From contig NBBA01000001.1 of assembly GCA_002794785.1 (NCBI GenBank), positions 2,418,001-2,482,000 of the forward strand: a stretch of DNA of 64,000 nt. Direction: 5' to 3'. Below, piece after piece: positions 1-9,502 of this stretch. The notes below the pieces were generated by a model. It was not told where the DNA came from. It did no database searches and saw only the letters and a list, made by a program, of their open reading frames with translations. The translations under genes were made by a program, and so were the position numbers. Positions within the stretch are counted from its first letter, which is position 1; each line of letters begins with the position of its first letter. Source of the DNA: Coniferiporia sulphurascens. Taxonomy: Eukaryota > Basidiomycota > Agaricomycetes > Hymenochaetales > Hymenochaetaceae.

Positions 1-940
1 TGTCTATGAAGCAGAACGTCGCCATGCAGGCCCAACCTCCCTCGTATCATTCTCCTTACCAGTATGGTCCCCCTCTATATCCTCAACAGGCCCGACAACC
101 TATGGACTGGAGGGACTACTTCGTAAGACTATAGCCTTATGTTATCCACAACATTCTCTGAGTCTCCATCCCTATTGCACAGATTATGGCCGTTGTATCA
201 GGGACTTTTGTCTACGGGGCAGTTACTCTGGCCCGTGTAAGCATATCTCGTCCTCCGTATATACTCATACATATTAATTCCTTTTCTATAGAAATTCTTA
301 ATGCCGCATCTGCAACCACCATCTTCGACCGCTTACGAAGCGGATAGAGACGCTCTTACAGAACAGTTCGATGGAGCAGAAGCCCTACTTAAGGAAATCC
401 AAGCGGAGACGGCGGCCGTTCGCCAGGCAGTCGAGGAACAAAAGGAAAAAGTAGAGCAGACAACACAGGATGTCGACGCGTGCGTAAAAGAGATGCGGCA
501 AGGCGAAGTGAAGTCTCGCGACGAAATGCGAGAAATTAGAGAAGAGGTTAATTCCATTCGGGAAATGCTGCCAAAGGTATGTGGTGGTTATACGCTTATT
601 CTCCGCCGTTATCTCCGCAATGGAATCTAACTGCATCTCTCAGATGATTGAAAAGAACAAGGAGAGCCAGACTCAATCTCTTTCGGAACTTCAACAGGAG
701 TTGAAGTCTCTTAAGGCCTTGCTATTGAGTCGCGGTCCTTCCTATCCATCCACACCATCTCCTTCATTCCCTAGCTTTGTCGGGAGACCGTCAATACCGG
801 CGTGGCAGCTTACAGGGGCTTCAAACGCAGGTTCTGGTGCGGGAGCCGGCAGCTCTGCAACTCCACAAGCAAGCGTATCAGTGAATCCTACGGAGGAAGG
901 GTCAAGTAAAGACACTCTGCCACCTAGCGAGACGCCTTGA
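1..940 (+). CDS. PEX14: Peroxin-14, 3' part (5' end outside window)
   Basis: C-terminal part of the peroxisomal membrane docking protein Pex14, which receives cargo-loaded Pex5 at the import pore. Four exons are visible: up to 122, 183-236, 292-576 and 644-940, with canonical GT-AG introns, ending in TGA at 938-940. A hydrophobic stretch (IMAVVSGTFVYGAVTLAR) follows a proline- and tyrosine-rich segment. Next comes a long charged coiled coil (about 100 residues, from the second half of exon 3 into exon 4), then a Ser/Pro/Gly-rich tail. This order of membrane span, coiled coil and disordered tail is that of Pex14. The N-terminal Pex5-binding domain would lie upstream of base 1, so this is a partial gene. 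The family call rests on architecture and the hydrophobic segment. Confidence 0.82.
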
Positions 941-1145
941 GAAAATATATATTTATTACCTTTAGTTGTGCTTGCAAGGATGTACATTTATGGATTGTCA
1001 ATTAATGTTTGCTTCTCCGTTTTTACACTTGTGTTCAACATATTCAATCAAAGGACCCTGGCGCGTTTAATCTGCGATTTACATACGTACTAAATTTATC
1101 GCGCGGAACGGAACGCGCCTCAGCCTGTTCTCCTTCTACCATACC

Positions 1146-1950
1146 ATGTCACTGCTGGCAGCCCTTCGCACCGCTTCAAGGCCAGCTCTCCGCGCCTCAT
1201 ACCAGGCAGCGACGAGGCGCCAGCAACGCCTGACACCGTTCGTCCGGACCCTCGTCAGTGAGTAATACCATCCTGCACGGTCGGGACTGCTTTAGGCAGT
1301 TCAAGACTGACTCACCCCCGTGCTGCTGTCCACAGCGAAAAAATACACAATTGACCACGAGGCCGTCGTATTTGACGACGCGACGAACGTTGGTACTATC
1401 TCTATTACTGACTACGCTCAGTCAAGCCTGGGGGATGTTGTCTTCGTTGAACTGCCGTCGGTCGGAACTCAGGTGTCCGCAGGTGGTGAGCTAGCGTCCT
1501 CGCCGGAGACATGCTCAGTACTTAATCACGGTGTCTTTTTAGACCAGATTGGCGCTGTGGAGAGTGTGAAGGCTGCATCAGATATTGTTGAGTGCTCGCT
1601 GGTGAAGCACCCATGTTATATGGCTAATAGGAAGTTCTATATCTCATAAAGTATTCTCCCGTGTCCGGAACTGTGGAGGAGGTCAACGAAGGGCTCGGTG
1701 ATCAGCCCAGCTTAATTAACAAGTCTCCCGAGGACAAAGGTTAGCGTTGCACCTCGTTCTCCGCGGTGCCATCTTAACGGTTTTGCACTTACGTCTTCAG
1801 CATGGCTTTGCAAGATAAAACTCAACAACCCCAAGGAGGTAAGTAATCTAGGAAATGCCTCGCAAAGACCCTCCCTCAGATTATTCCCCACCACAGGTCG
1901 AGGAGCTGATGGATGCCGAAGCGTACAAGGCGCACTGCGAGTCCTCGTAG
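1146..1950 (+). CDS. GCV3: Glycine cleavage system H protein, mitochondrial
   Basis: Lipoyl carrier of the glycine decarboxylase complex. In fungi it is also the first protein lipoylated and the relay for lipoylation of the 2-oxoacid dehydrogenases. Six exons: 1146-1257, 1336-1485, 1543-1586, 1652-1739, 1801-1838 and 1897-1950. They total 486 nt (161 residues), normal for the family. The first 35 or so residues are Arg/Ala/Ser-rich with no acidic residues, as in a mitochondrial presequence. The mature part starts [10 protein letters not shown]. The lipoyl-lysine motif [12 protein letters not shown] spans exon 3, the lipoylated Lys being in ESVKA. The C-terminus has [17 protein letters not shown], typical of H proteins. 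Every junction keeps frame and conserved sequence, so the model is firm. Confidence 0.96.
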
Positions 1951-2125
1951 ACGAGGAGAGGCCTTCATTTATTTAGAATTTAGAGTAGTGTCGAATGCAC
2001 CTTATGAAAGCGATAAGAAAAAATATAATGTTTGCTTCGTAGTTGACTTGCACGTTTGCCGTCTATTAACATGCAGAAAAACGACTGAAGCGACTGAAGC
2101 GCGGTCCAGTGCGGCTGAGCCAATC

Positions 2126-2569
2126 TTATGATGGCTTGTACTCTACACTCTCCCCACGAGCCTCCATGCGTTCCTTCGCCTCTTTCAAGGCCCATGTTTG
2201 TATACTGAAGGACATCAAGTTAATAACAAAGGTCATAACAGACGTCGCCGTCACGTACCTAGTGTCGGGCTTATAGTACAGCAACACCGCAGCCAAACCC
2301 ATGCTCCCAAACATTCCCCAATACCACATCAGCTCCCAGCTCTCCCTTTGGCGTTTCTGACCCGGTGGAAGCGGCTTCAAGGAGAAACGAAAACAAGGCC
2401 ATGAACAACCGTTCAACATAAAGCACACCAAGTGCGCGCTCACCTTCTCGCCGAACAGAAAGCCTGTAGGTTCATTGTAGTGCGGAGCACCTCCGGCGTT
2501 TCGCCGCTGCTGTCTCAACAGGAATGGTACATTTGCACGCGGCACCCGCCGCGATAACGTTGAGAGCAT
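2126..2569 (-). CDS. Complex I ESSS (NDUFB11-type) accessory subunit
   Basis: Small membrane subunit of mitochondrial NADH:ubiquinone oxidoreductase. Read on the minus strand the exons are 2569-2444, 2374-2259 and 2204-2126, giving 106 residues. The introns are 69 and 54 nt; both are multiples of three without stops, so an unspliced ORF runs straight through and would give a wrong 147-residue protein. The spliced protein has an Arg-rich mitochondrial leader, a PTGFLFGEK segment, one hydrophobic span (MWYWGMFGSMGLAAVLLYY) and the ending YKPDTSIQTWALKEAKERM, characteristic of ESSS subunits. The splice at DTS|IQTW restores a family-like junction and is the main support for the second intron. Confidence 0.9.
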   Translation of the reverse strand: MLSTLSRRVPRANVPFLLRQQRRNAGGAPHYNEPTGFLFGEKVSAHLVCFMLNGCSWPCFRFSLKPLPPGQKRQRESWELMWYWGMFGSMGLAAVLLYYKPDTRYVTATSVMTFVINLMSFSIQTWALKEAKERMEARGESVEYKPS

Positions 2570-2894
2570 TGTTAAGACGTCGACAAGAGAGTGTGGGGTG
2601 AGGCAGCGACTGACTCCCCGCCTGGTATGAATGGTTACGTAATAAATGTTGTTTACGAGGTATTAGTAAGTCAAATGCACGTGACTCATAACCAACAAGG
2701 AATATGTTCAGACTTGAAATTTATTAAAAGTGTTAAGGGACAAATAGCGTAGTGTTTTGCAATTCCCGTTGTCCAAATCCAGTCTCTGACTGAGGGGAGG
2801 CAACGCCCACCAAGAAAGTCTTTTAACTGTATTTACCCATTACCGCAAATAGAAATTTTGATGCTCCTAGGTCAGAGAGAATTAACAAAACAAG

Positions 2895-3130
2895 CTTAAC
2901 TTTGCCTCTATTGACATAATTGAAAGTGTATTATGATCAGTGGATATGGGGCTAGGGTGACCTCTGGCCGGATTTTTTAAAATTTCCCTAGAAATACAGG
3001 AAACAGCCCTTGTACTAGCCATTTCTTGTACTTCTAGGGAAAGAATAAAAGACTCGGCCAGTAGGTATCCTAGCTCCATATCCACTGATCATGATACACT
3101 TTCAATCTTGTCTGTAGGGGCAAATTTGAG
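2895..3130. repeat. Foldback (long imperfect palindrome) element
   Basis: The segment reads almost the same on both strands. The best arms are 2919-2954 and 3071-3106, which match as reverse complements at 34 of 36 positions. The symmetry continues inward: ctggcc and tttccctagaa...aca on the left match their complements on the right, to a centre near 3012. It also extends outward more weakly to about 2895 and 3130, and a CCTAGG pair sits at 2866-2871 and 3166-3171. Such a structure is typical of foldback or MITE-like non-autonomous DNA elements. I see no clear target-site duplication and no ORF of its own, so the element's ends are approximate. Confidence 0.75.
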
Positions 3131-3173
3131 CCCAGAAACTTGTTTTGCACCTTTTGTATATGCAGCCTAGGAC

Positions 3174-4974
3174 GCTTTTGTCACGCTGTCATGCCGCGAC
3201 GAAATGCAACTGATGGTGTAGCTTGGAAGGCTAGAACTTGAACGGGACACTGGGACTGAGCTAAATTTTAATAAGACACTTACTTGACTCCTCATTAACT
3301 TTTAATTATAGAGAACTCAATCAGATTACATTGAGCACGGCTGGCTGGAATTGTTGCCACCCAAAATACTAAATGAGGAAGGTGACGATCGTTTGTCAGC
3401 GTGCAAATCAGTCCACTCGTCTTGAACAAGATTCCGAGGTCACGAGAGCCGGGAATCCTGGAATACATCGCTTCCGCCTTTCAGATACAAGAAGCAAGAA
3501 TTATCTGCAAGACAATAGCGCTGTTCCTCGCCTAGGCAAATGAAAGCGGGCATTGGATGGGCATAATTCTTTTTGTCTCCGGTTCCTCTGAATCCTGAAG
3601 GCAGTCCTATGGGAAGTGGAGTATGGAAGAATATCATGAAGGACGTATGTATTGGAGGCGAAGGAGCGAGGAGCGATGGTGACCTATTATGGTATGCTAC
3701 AGACCAAGCCGCTCCACCAGGGTATTTCATTAGTCCGCGTTCAGAAGGTGAGCCCAGTAAAAAATAAAATGCCATGTGCAGAGGGTGGATTACCATATCC
3801 TCCCCCGGAGATTATTTTCGATGCCCAGCACATGCCCGCGTATTTTCGTCTCGGTCGCCTTGGATTTAGGTCAAGGCACTTTGTTTGCATGCGCACTACT
3901 GCAGCTGCGGGGGGCTTCTCCCGCGATGCTCTAGACCGATCCTTTCCCCCTTATGATGCTTTCAGCAGGATGAACATACGGCTGGTGCGGGGGAGAACCG
4001 ATATTGCGGCGACGAGGGCGCTGCCAGAGTGGACCGGGATGACCGGGTCTAGACGTCAAGGTGGATTAATTACTAATATTTCTCTAAAGTTCTTGGGACG
4101 GCTTGTGGCCCCTGGACGGGTGACGCAGGGTTCTGTGGCGGCCGGCGGCAAAGGGCCAGAGGAGGACGACATGCGGGGGCGATCAACGCCGGTGTCCAGG
4201 CGGTTGGTGACAACCCTGTCGGGCACCGCACATCCGGGCAGGAAGGCTCACGTCACCGCCCGCCTCGATTGGATTCTGTCCGCCCACTCTTCGCCTCGGC
4301 GGATGTCTGCTTCTCCCGCGTTACCATCCCCGCTTCAACCTCCGACGGCCCCGTACAGGAAACTGCCGCAGTCCAGAACCAGGGAGGATCTGCGAACCAC
4401 AGTCAAGCAGACTTCATATGATTATGTACAACTATCACAAACAATCCCGCTCAGGGAAATGCATACCCACGATCACCCATCGGATGCGAGAAAGAATGCC
4501 TTCTCCCAAGACTCCATCCCCCGTTTGTCTCCGAAAAGCTCCCCTCCCCGACTTTAACCTCGGCTCGCAGCTCCTCATACTGAATTGCGCGTCAGTTTAT
4601 TGCCTCTATTCACTCGGGTCATGGATCTTCTCTACCTTTATTTCCGCTTCTATCTTTTGGTTGTGCATTTTCGACGTGCTCTTCTGCATATGCACAATCA
4701 TCGTCTGAAAATATTCATCTTTCAGTTGTCCCGGCTTTTTTTTTTTTCACATGTCCATCCAATGTACCCACCCGAATAGACCGACTCGTTAACCCTCTGC
4801 CAGAAGACACCCGTTCTACCGGTACTGGCTCCACCCCGACAAGTCGCAGCTGGCTGTGCAAATACAAAACGTATTGCTCCAGGCAGTCAAGATAAAATCT
4901 CTTCTTATCATGAGATGAAATTGTGTCTCTAAAAGCAAATTAGTGACAGGCATTCAACTAGAAACGGAACCCGC
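3174..4974. other. Long intergenic stretch with one orphan ORF
   Basis: About 1.8 kb between the ESSS gene and the next minus-strand gene. The first part is ordinary mixed sequence. From roughly 3800 to 4560 the DNA becomes GC-rich and one plus-strand frame stays open; this is listed separately. From 4740 there is a T-tract (12 T) and then AT-rich sequence leading to the 3' end of the minus-strand gene at 4975. I found no recognisable domain, tRNA or repeat beyond the foldback element just upstream. Confidence 0.6.
3652..4557 (+). CDS. Orphan ORF, 301 codons or fewer, uncertain
   Basis: A plus-strand frame stays open for 906 nt without introns and ends in TAA at 4555-4557. The apparent first codon is not certain to be the start; downstream ATGs at 3769, 3898 and 3970 are equally possible. 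The translation is Arg/Pro/Ser/Gly-rich with no recognisable domain, signal peptide or membrane span. The neighbouring genes in this window are cut by introns every 100-900 nt, so an uninterrupted frame this long in non-conserved DNA may be chance in GC-rich sequence, part of a non-coding transcript, or a young lineage-specific gene. I do not recognise it. Confidence 0.2.
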   Translation: MEAKERGAMVTYYGMLQTKPLHQGISLVRVQKVSPVKNKMPCAEGGLPYPPPEIIFDAQHMPAYFRLGRLGFRSRHFVCMRTTAAAGGFSRDALDRSFPPYDAFSRMNIRLVRGRTDIAATRALPEWTGMTGSRRQGGLITNISLKFLGRLVAPGRVTQGSVAAGGKGPEEDDMRGRSTPVSRRLVTTLSGTAHPGRKAHVTARLDWILSAHSSPRRMSASPALPSPLQPPTAPYRKLPQSRTREDLRTTVKQTSYDYVQLSQTIPLREMHTHDHPSDARKNAFSQDSIPRLSPKSSPPRL

Positions 4975-5982
4975 TTACGGATCTGTCGGACTGTAGCCCA
5001 GGCTCCTCGCAATTTCATCCTGTTGTGCTTTTCGACGCTTTGCGCGCTTCTGGTCCTTTTGCATGTCGCGGTCTCTAGCAGTGAGCTCGCTCAGAAGTTC
5101 TGACGGTGTCGGAAATGTGTTTTGTGGCGGGGGGATCTTGTCCGCTGGATGAGCATGCAGATCCGAGGCCGTTGACGGGACCCCCGGAGGAAGCGGAGGG
5201 GGGTTAGATGGGAAATCGGCCGGCGACAGATGGAAATCATCCGTTTGTATCTGGGGGACTTGTGGAACGTGTCGTGCTTGGGGCAGCTGTATCTGAGGCA
5301 GCGAAGACGTCCGTCGTGCCTGCGGCGCTATCGTTGGATACATTCGGGAAGTAGGAGGAGTTGCAGAAGGCGAAGAGTGAGTGTATGCAGTATTGGAGTC
5401 ATCGTCAATTGACGATGCCGGCACAGATGACGCCGCCTGCGTAGCTGCGAGTTCGGGGTGCTGGGTGCCAATGACGATAGATTCAGATTGAGATGCAAAG
5501 GAGCCGAAAATTGCGCCGTGAGCGCCTGTGCATGGACTGGAATGGGAAATGCAGGTGGCCATATTTGCGCCTGCCATGTCAAGGGCATGTACAGGATTAT
5601 AGGACTGCACGGGGCGAGGAGAGTACAGAGCAGCTGAGAGAGGTGTGTAGAGGTCCTCTGGGGCATGATGAACGTCTGAGGATGCTGGAGCAGAGAGGAG
5701 AACCGTACTCGTTGCAACTGAGAGCGGATACGGAGCTGTGCGCATGCGACGCCCTTGACGATGGACGCCGGCAGCAGTGAGAGGAGGGATGTCTTGGGAT
5801 TGAGCGAGGTCTTCGTAGGAGATGTGAGGTATGTACGCGCTGGTTGTCTGACTACTGTAGGCAGTGGGAGAGCCGTCTGCTTGGGGGATGAGATGACTGT
5901 GACTGTGAACGAGCATGACTATGATCTGCGGGACGTGGGCCTGGGACATGGCGGGACATGGTTTATATATATATGCCAGCAT
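4975..5982 (-). CDS. Hypothetical disordered protein with basic C-terminal helix
   Basis: Single uninterrupted minus-strand frame of 335 codons or fewer, ending in TAA at 4975. The ORF's first ATG (5980-5982) overlaps a TATATATATAAA stretch (about 5962-5974) that looks like the promoter TATA. The real start is therefore more likely the ATG at 5947-5949 or the one at 5914-5916. Most of the protein is Pro/Ser/His/Ala-rich and predicted disordered. The last 45 residues switch to a charged helix (PSELLSELTARDRDMQKDQ, then KRAKRRKAQQ) that looks like the conserved, possibly nucleic-acid- or protein-binding part. I do not recognise the family and assign no function. It is divergent from the gene at 6298. 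Confidence 0.55.
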   Translation of the reverse strand: MLAYIYKPCPAMSQAHVPQIIVMLVHSHSHLIPQADGSPTAYSSQTTSAYIPHISYEDLAQSQDIPPLTAAGVHRQGRRMRTAPYPLSVATSTVLLSAPASSDVHHAPEDLYTPLSAALYSPRPVQSYNPVHALDMAGANMATCISHSSPCTGAHGAIFGSFASQSESIVIGTQHPELAATQAASSVPASSIDDDSNTAYTHSSPSATPPTSRMYPTIAPQARRTSSLPQIQLPQARHVPQVPQIQTDDFHLSPADFPSNPPPLPPGVPSTASDLHAHPADKIPPPQNTFPTPSELLSELTARDRDMQKDQKRAKRRKAQQDEIARSLGYSPTDP

Positions 5983-6297
5983 AAGGCAAGTAGGAATAAT
6001 ATATTAGTGGCGTTTAACACATTAAAGGCCATTAAATTACAACTCGTGTGGATCGACACATGCCGCGGCATCTTGCGTCCCCGGCGCTGACATCGCAGGA
6101 GCGCATCACATCGACCACATTCCTTTTTCGGCTATCCGGACCCACTTGCGCCGCAAACGGGAATTCGATCTTCTATATCGGGACCGAGGGGCATTTATCC
6201 TTTTGGGTCGATTCTGTTGCCCATATGCGCTCTGCTAAATAAACCGTCTCCCGCCGCGGTGTCCTCTCTTCTGCCGCCCCCGCACGCCCTCCCTCTC
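5983..6297. promoter_or_regulatory. Shared intergenic promoter region between divergent genes
   Basis: 315 bp between two divergent unrecognised genes. It is AT-rich next to the minus-strand gene and CT-rich (ccgcggtgtcctctcttctgcc) just before the plus-strand start at 6298, as is common for fungal 5' leaders. No ORF of note. Confidence 0.45.
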
Positions 6298-7555
6298 ATG
6301 CATTTCCCTGCAGACCTCGTCGACCATTCCGACTCCGCCTACTTCTACCCTTACCACATTCCCGATTCCACCTACTGCCCCAACCAGGCGCCCCTCGACC
6401 GCATACCGGAGTAAGTCTCTCCAGTATCCATCTCCAGCGCCGCAGCTCAAGGCCCTCTCCAGTTGCTTTCCCCAAGATTCCTCATCTAACACGTCGTTTC
6501 CCCACTGTCCAACCGAAGCAAATCCTGCGTGCACGTACCATGCTCTCCCCGAGCTGCGTACATTTAAAACGGAGTTTTGCTATCCGGAAGTCAATAACAC
6601 AGACTACCCGGTAGCCCATGATGACACATCACTCCAAATTCCGACCCCAACGTCTGCGGCGGATCCAGCCGCAGACTCGTTCTATTCCGACCGATCCGCT
6701 GCTGCCAGCATAGCCTCCTTTTCCTCTGTACACTCCAACAGCAAGGGCGACTCGTCGGACCTTTGCTTTTCCGACAACGGCCCCGCGGAAGGAAACGGTT
6801 TCGACTTTGCCCTGCCCTCGCCTGCTTCTCCGGTCGACTACCACTCCCCCGTAGATACATCGCAACCTCAAAGTCATGATGCTTTTGATTCAAAAAGTCC
6901 ACAGGACATAGAGTCTCTGATGAACATTGATCGTTCCGACATTAAGAAGCGCGGATCGAGGCGTATTTGGACCCATGCACTCGAGAAATACCTGTTCACG
7001 CCTCATGAAATGTGAGCCGTTGCCTCCAGAAAACCAGTCCCTCCCATTTTACAAGGTCTAACACTTCTTATTTGACTTTCAGTGCAACTCTCGGTACTCC
7101 CCATCGCCGAACGATCTATCTCGCGAGTTTGGAAGCGCACATTGACCGGTTACACAGCCAGCTACTTGGACTAGGTCTCTATCCCATTCCGGTTGATGAA
7201 CTCCAGCCATACAAAGGTTTAAATTGTAAGACTGCCAAGGTAAATTTGCTATGCGCATAGTGCTTTTTCATCTGTTGCCCGTTTCTGACTTAGCGACAAA
7301 CTATATTATACCTCACAGGGTATGGTCGCCGGACTGCAACACGATTATGCTGAGGTGCGCATGCAGATGCTGGAAATAGAACGCGCGGTAAGTAGGCATT
7401 TTTTGCGTACACACAATTGATTAATGTCATAGCATTTACATATGATTCCGCAGACAGAGAATGTCCGCGCTATTGCATCAGCTCGTGAAGGACACGAAAT
7501 ACTCGGAGCAAGAAAATTTTCGCTCGACTCGTCCATGTCCGTGGGGCACTCATAA
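6298..7555 (+). CDS. Hypothetical basidiomycete protein, possible regulator
   Basis: Five-exon gene: 6298-6410, 6463-7011, 7083-7239, 7319-7387 and 7454-7555, totalling 990 nt (329 residues). All junctions keep frame. The first 200 residues are Ser/Pro/Asp/Phe/Tyr-rich and disordered, like an activation region. The C-terminal third carries a basic patch (IKKRGSRRIWTHALEKYLF), then PHEIATLGTPHRRTIYLASL and a heptad-like helix (LEAHIDRLHSQLLGLGL) followed by a second helix. The basic-then-helical layout hints at DNA binding or dimerisation but does not match bZIP or HLH signatures I know. The ATG at 6298 is the first in-frame start after the pyrimidine-rich leader. Function unknown. Confidence 0.72.
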
Positions 7556-7836
7556 AACACATGCCGACTGCAAACTCTGCACACATTTATTCTTTGATAT
7601 TCCCGCATCATTTTTATGTAAATATAAGAATTGAAGATAGCTGGAAAATATTCTCACCCACTTTTGGTGGCCATGCTACTCGTACCGTACCAGCATGATT
7701 TCACTGCGCCGTAATAAGACTGCAGCCCACATTGTCGATCAACTGGTAAAGTTCTGCAGTAGGAATCTTCCACGGGTGATGGCTTTGACCGCGCCACCGG
7801 ACATCAGCCACAACTTCCCGAATAGCGCATGTATTA

Positions 7837-8527
7837 CAGTCAATCACCGGTCATTGGGACACTGAAGCTAGACAAGCTAATTCTCACAGTTCAGTAAGAA
7901 ATATTTTGGAAATAAAAATATATCCATGTTCAGTTATATTCTGGCTATCACTGTACAAAATTTGGGAGGAAACGGAGTACAAATGAGAGAGATATAGCTG
8001 AAAAGAAAAATCTGGTGAAATTGAGCCTGCACCACTCAATGGGACAGGCTGTTCCCACGAGATTTCAAAATGGGTGATTACACAATCGGAAGGAAAGGCT
8101 AAGCGATGACAAATTTACATTTCCCAAACGGGAACACGATCTTCAGTGGCGACAGGGAAACCGCCCCTCATCTTTCATTTTGGCCTTTTCTCTACCATTT
8201 CCTCTTCGATCACAATGTTTATTTTTTTGAACTGCTACTGCTTTGTGCTGTGATGAAACCCAGTATAATTGGGTTGCCTATGTATAATATTTTGCATTTT
8301 ATGTTTTGCTAACCATTTTTGGTAAATCTCCATTTTAAGGATTTTATGGGTGATTTCGCATTTTCTTGCTCATTTCTCATTCAATAAGGTTGCTTTACTC
8401 TATTTAAGGTCAGAGGTACACACCTGGTTGCAAAATGAAAAAATAATGAGGAAGATTGGGTGGATATAGCACTCTCTAGCCCGGTGTCTCATTGACTGGT
8501 GCTGTCCCATTGACCGGTGATTGACTG
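7837..8527. mobile_element. MITE, Tc1/mariner (pogo)-like, TA-flanked
   Basis: 691-bp element with terminal inverted repeats. The left end CAGTCAATCACCGGTCATTG (7837 onward) and the complement of the right end (to 8527) agree at 24 of the first 25 bases. Each end is flanked by TA (7835-7836 and 8528-8529), the target duplication of the Tc1/mariner superfamily. Next to the right end the terminal motif is partly repeated (cattgactggtg before cattgaccggtg). The interior is AT-rich and holds no transposase; the longest frame is 68 codons. It is therefore non-autonomous. It lies between an unrecognised gene and SPF30, about 125 bp upstream of the SPF30 start codon, so it may contribute to that promoter. 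Confidence 0.85.
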
Positions 8528-8653
8528 TACCTCTTTCGGATATGTAATCAGCGTAACACACATCTCCTACCTTCTCCCACTTTCTGGCTTGCGGTCACAG
8601 ACTCTTCCTTTCAAACCAAGCCCATTCTCAATCTTACCGTTAACACCGCTCAG

Positions 8654-9502
8654 ATGGATGAAAATGAGCTCGAGACTTACCAGGTGCAGCTTTCGCACGT
8701 CGAGCTGGCGCTCTCTGCCGATCCGAACAATAGCGAACTGAAGGACCTTGCATCCGAGTTGAAGGAGCTCATCGAGCTTACGAAGGGTAGTCTCGAGCAG
8801 GCCCGCGCAGCAGCAGCTGTTCCGAAACCAGAACAATCGAGGAAAGCCTCTCAGGGCGGTGGTGGAACGTCTGGGGCACCTGCGAAGACGTGGGCAGCGG
8901 GCAACGAGTGTCTTGCGAAGTACTCGAGCGACGGCAACTGGTACCCGGCACGTATCACATCCGTTGGCGGAGCGGAGGACAACCGCGTGTTTAGCATTGT
9001 GTTCAAGGGCTACAACACGACAGAGCTCCTTAAAGCCTGCGACATCAAGTCACTTCCACCGTCTTATCAGTCGTCCGGCGCTAATGCTTACGGCAACGCA
9101 GACGCAAATAGTAACTCTAGGAAGCACAAGCTGAGTGCAGAGGAGGAGAAGGAACGCGAGAGGAAGAAAAAGAAGAATGAGAGGAAAGTCGAGGTGCGTG
9201 CTGCGAAGGCAGAGGAGCAGGGGAAGAGGCAGTCGACCTGGCAAAAGTTTGCGAAGAAGTCGGACAAGAAGAAGATTCATATTGCGGGTGTTGCTGGCAC
9301 AAGCATCTTTAAGACGCCCGACAACCCGCTTGGAAAAGGTGAGATTGTCGTTCGGATGTTTTCTTTCTTTTCTCGTCGGTGGTGTCTGATGGGCGTCGTT
9401 TGCTCTTTCGTAGTTGGCGTCACCGGTAGCGGAAAAGGAATGACGGAAAATGCACCTAGACCGAAAAACAAGTTCGCGAAGGATGCAGAGAGTGTTTTGT
9501 GA
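8654..9502 (+). CDS. SPF30: Survival motor neuron-like splicing factor SPF30 (Tudor)
   Basis: Spliceosome-associated Tudor protein (SMNDC1/SPF30), needed for tri-snRNP joining. Two exons, 8654-9338 and 9414-9502, giving 257 residues. The 75-nt intron is a multiple of three and free of stops, so an unspliced ORF of 282 codons exists; splicing restores PLGKVGVTGSGKGM. The N-terminus is a conserved acidic helix (YQVQLSHVELALSADPNN). Residues 77-135 or so are the Tudor domain (GNECLAKYSSDGNWYPARI, VFKGYNTTELL). A Lys/Arg/Glu-rich helix (KERERKKKKNERK) and QSTWQKFAKK follow, as in SPF30. The start ATG gives the family N-terminus. Confidence 0.93.
   Translation: MDENELETYQVQLSHVELALSADPNNSELKDLASELKELIELTKGSLEQARAAAAVPKPEQSRKASQGGGGTSGAPAKTWAAGNECLAKYSSDGNWYPARITSVGGAEDNRVFSIVFKGYNTTELLKACDIKSLPPSYQSSGANAYGNADANSNSRKHKLSAEEEKERERKKKKNERKVEVRAAKAEEQGKRQSTWQKFAKKSDKKKIHIAGVAGTSIFKTPDNPLGKGEIVVRMFSFFSRRWCLMGVVCSFVVGVTGSGKGMTENAPRPKNKFAKDAESVL

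Noticed and set aside
5962..5974. Using the first ATG (5980-5982) of the 335-codon minus-strand frame as the true start
   Set aside because: The ATG lies upstream of a TATATATATAAA stretch that looks like the promoter TATA box, so translation more likely starts at 5949 or 5916.
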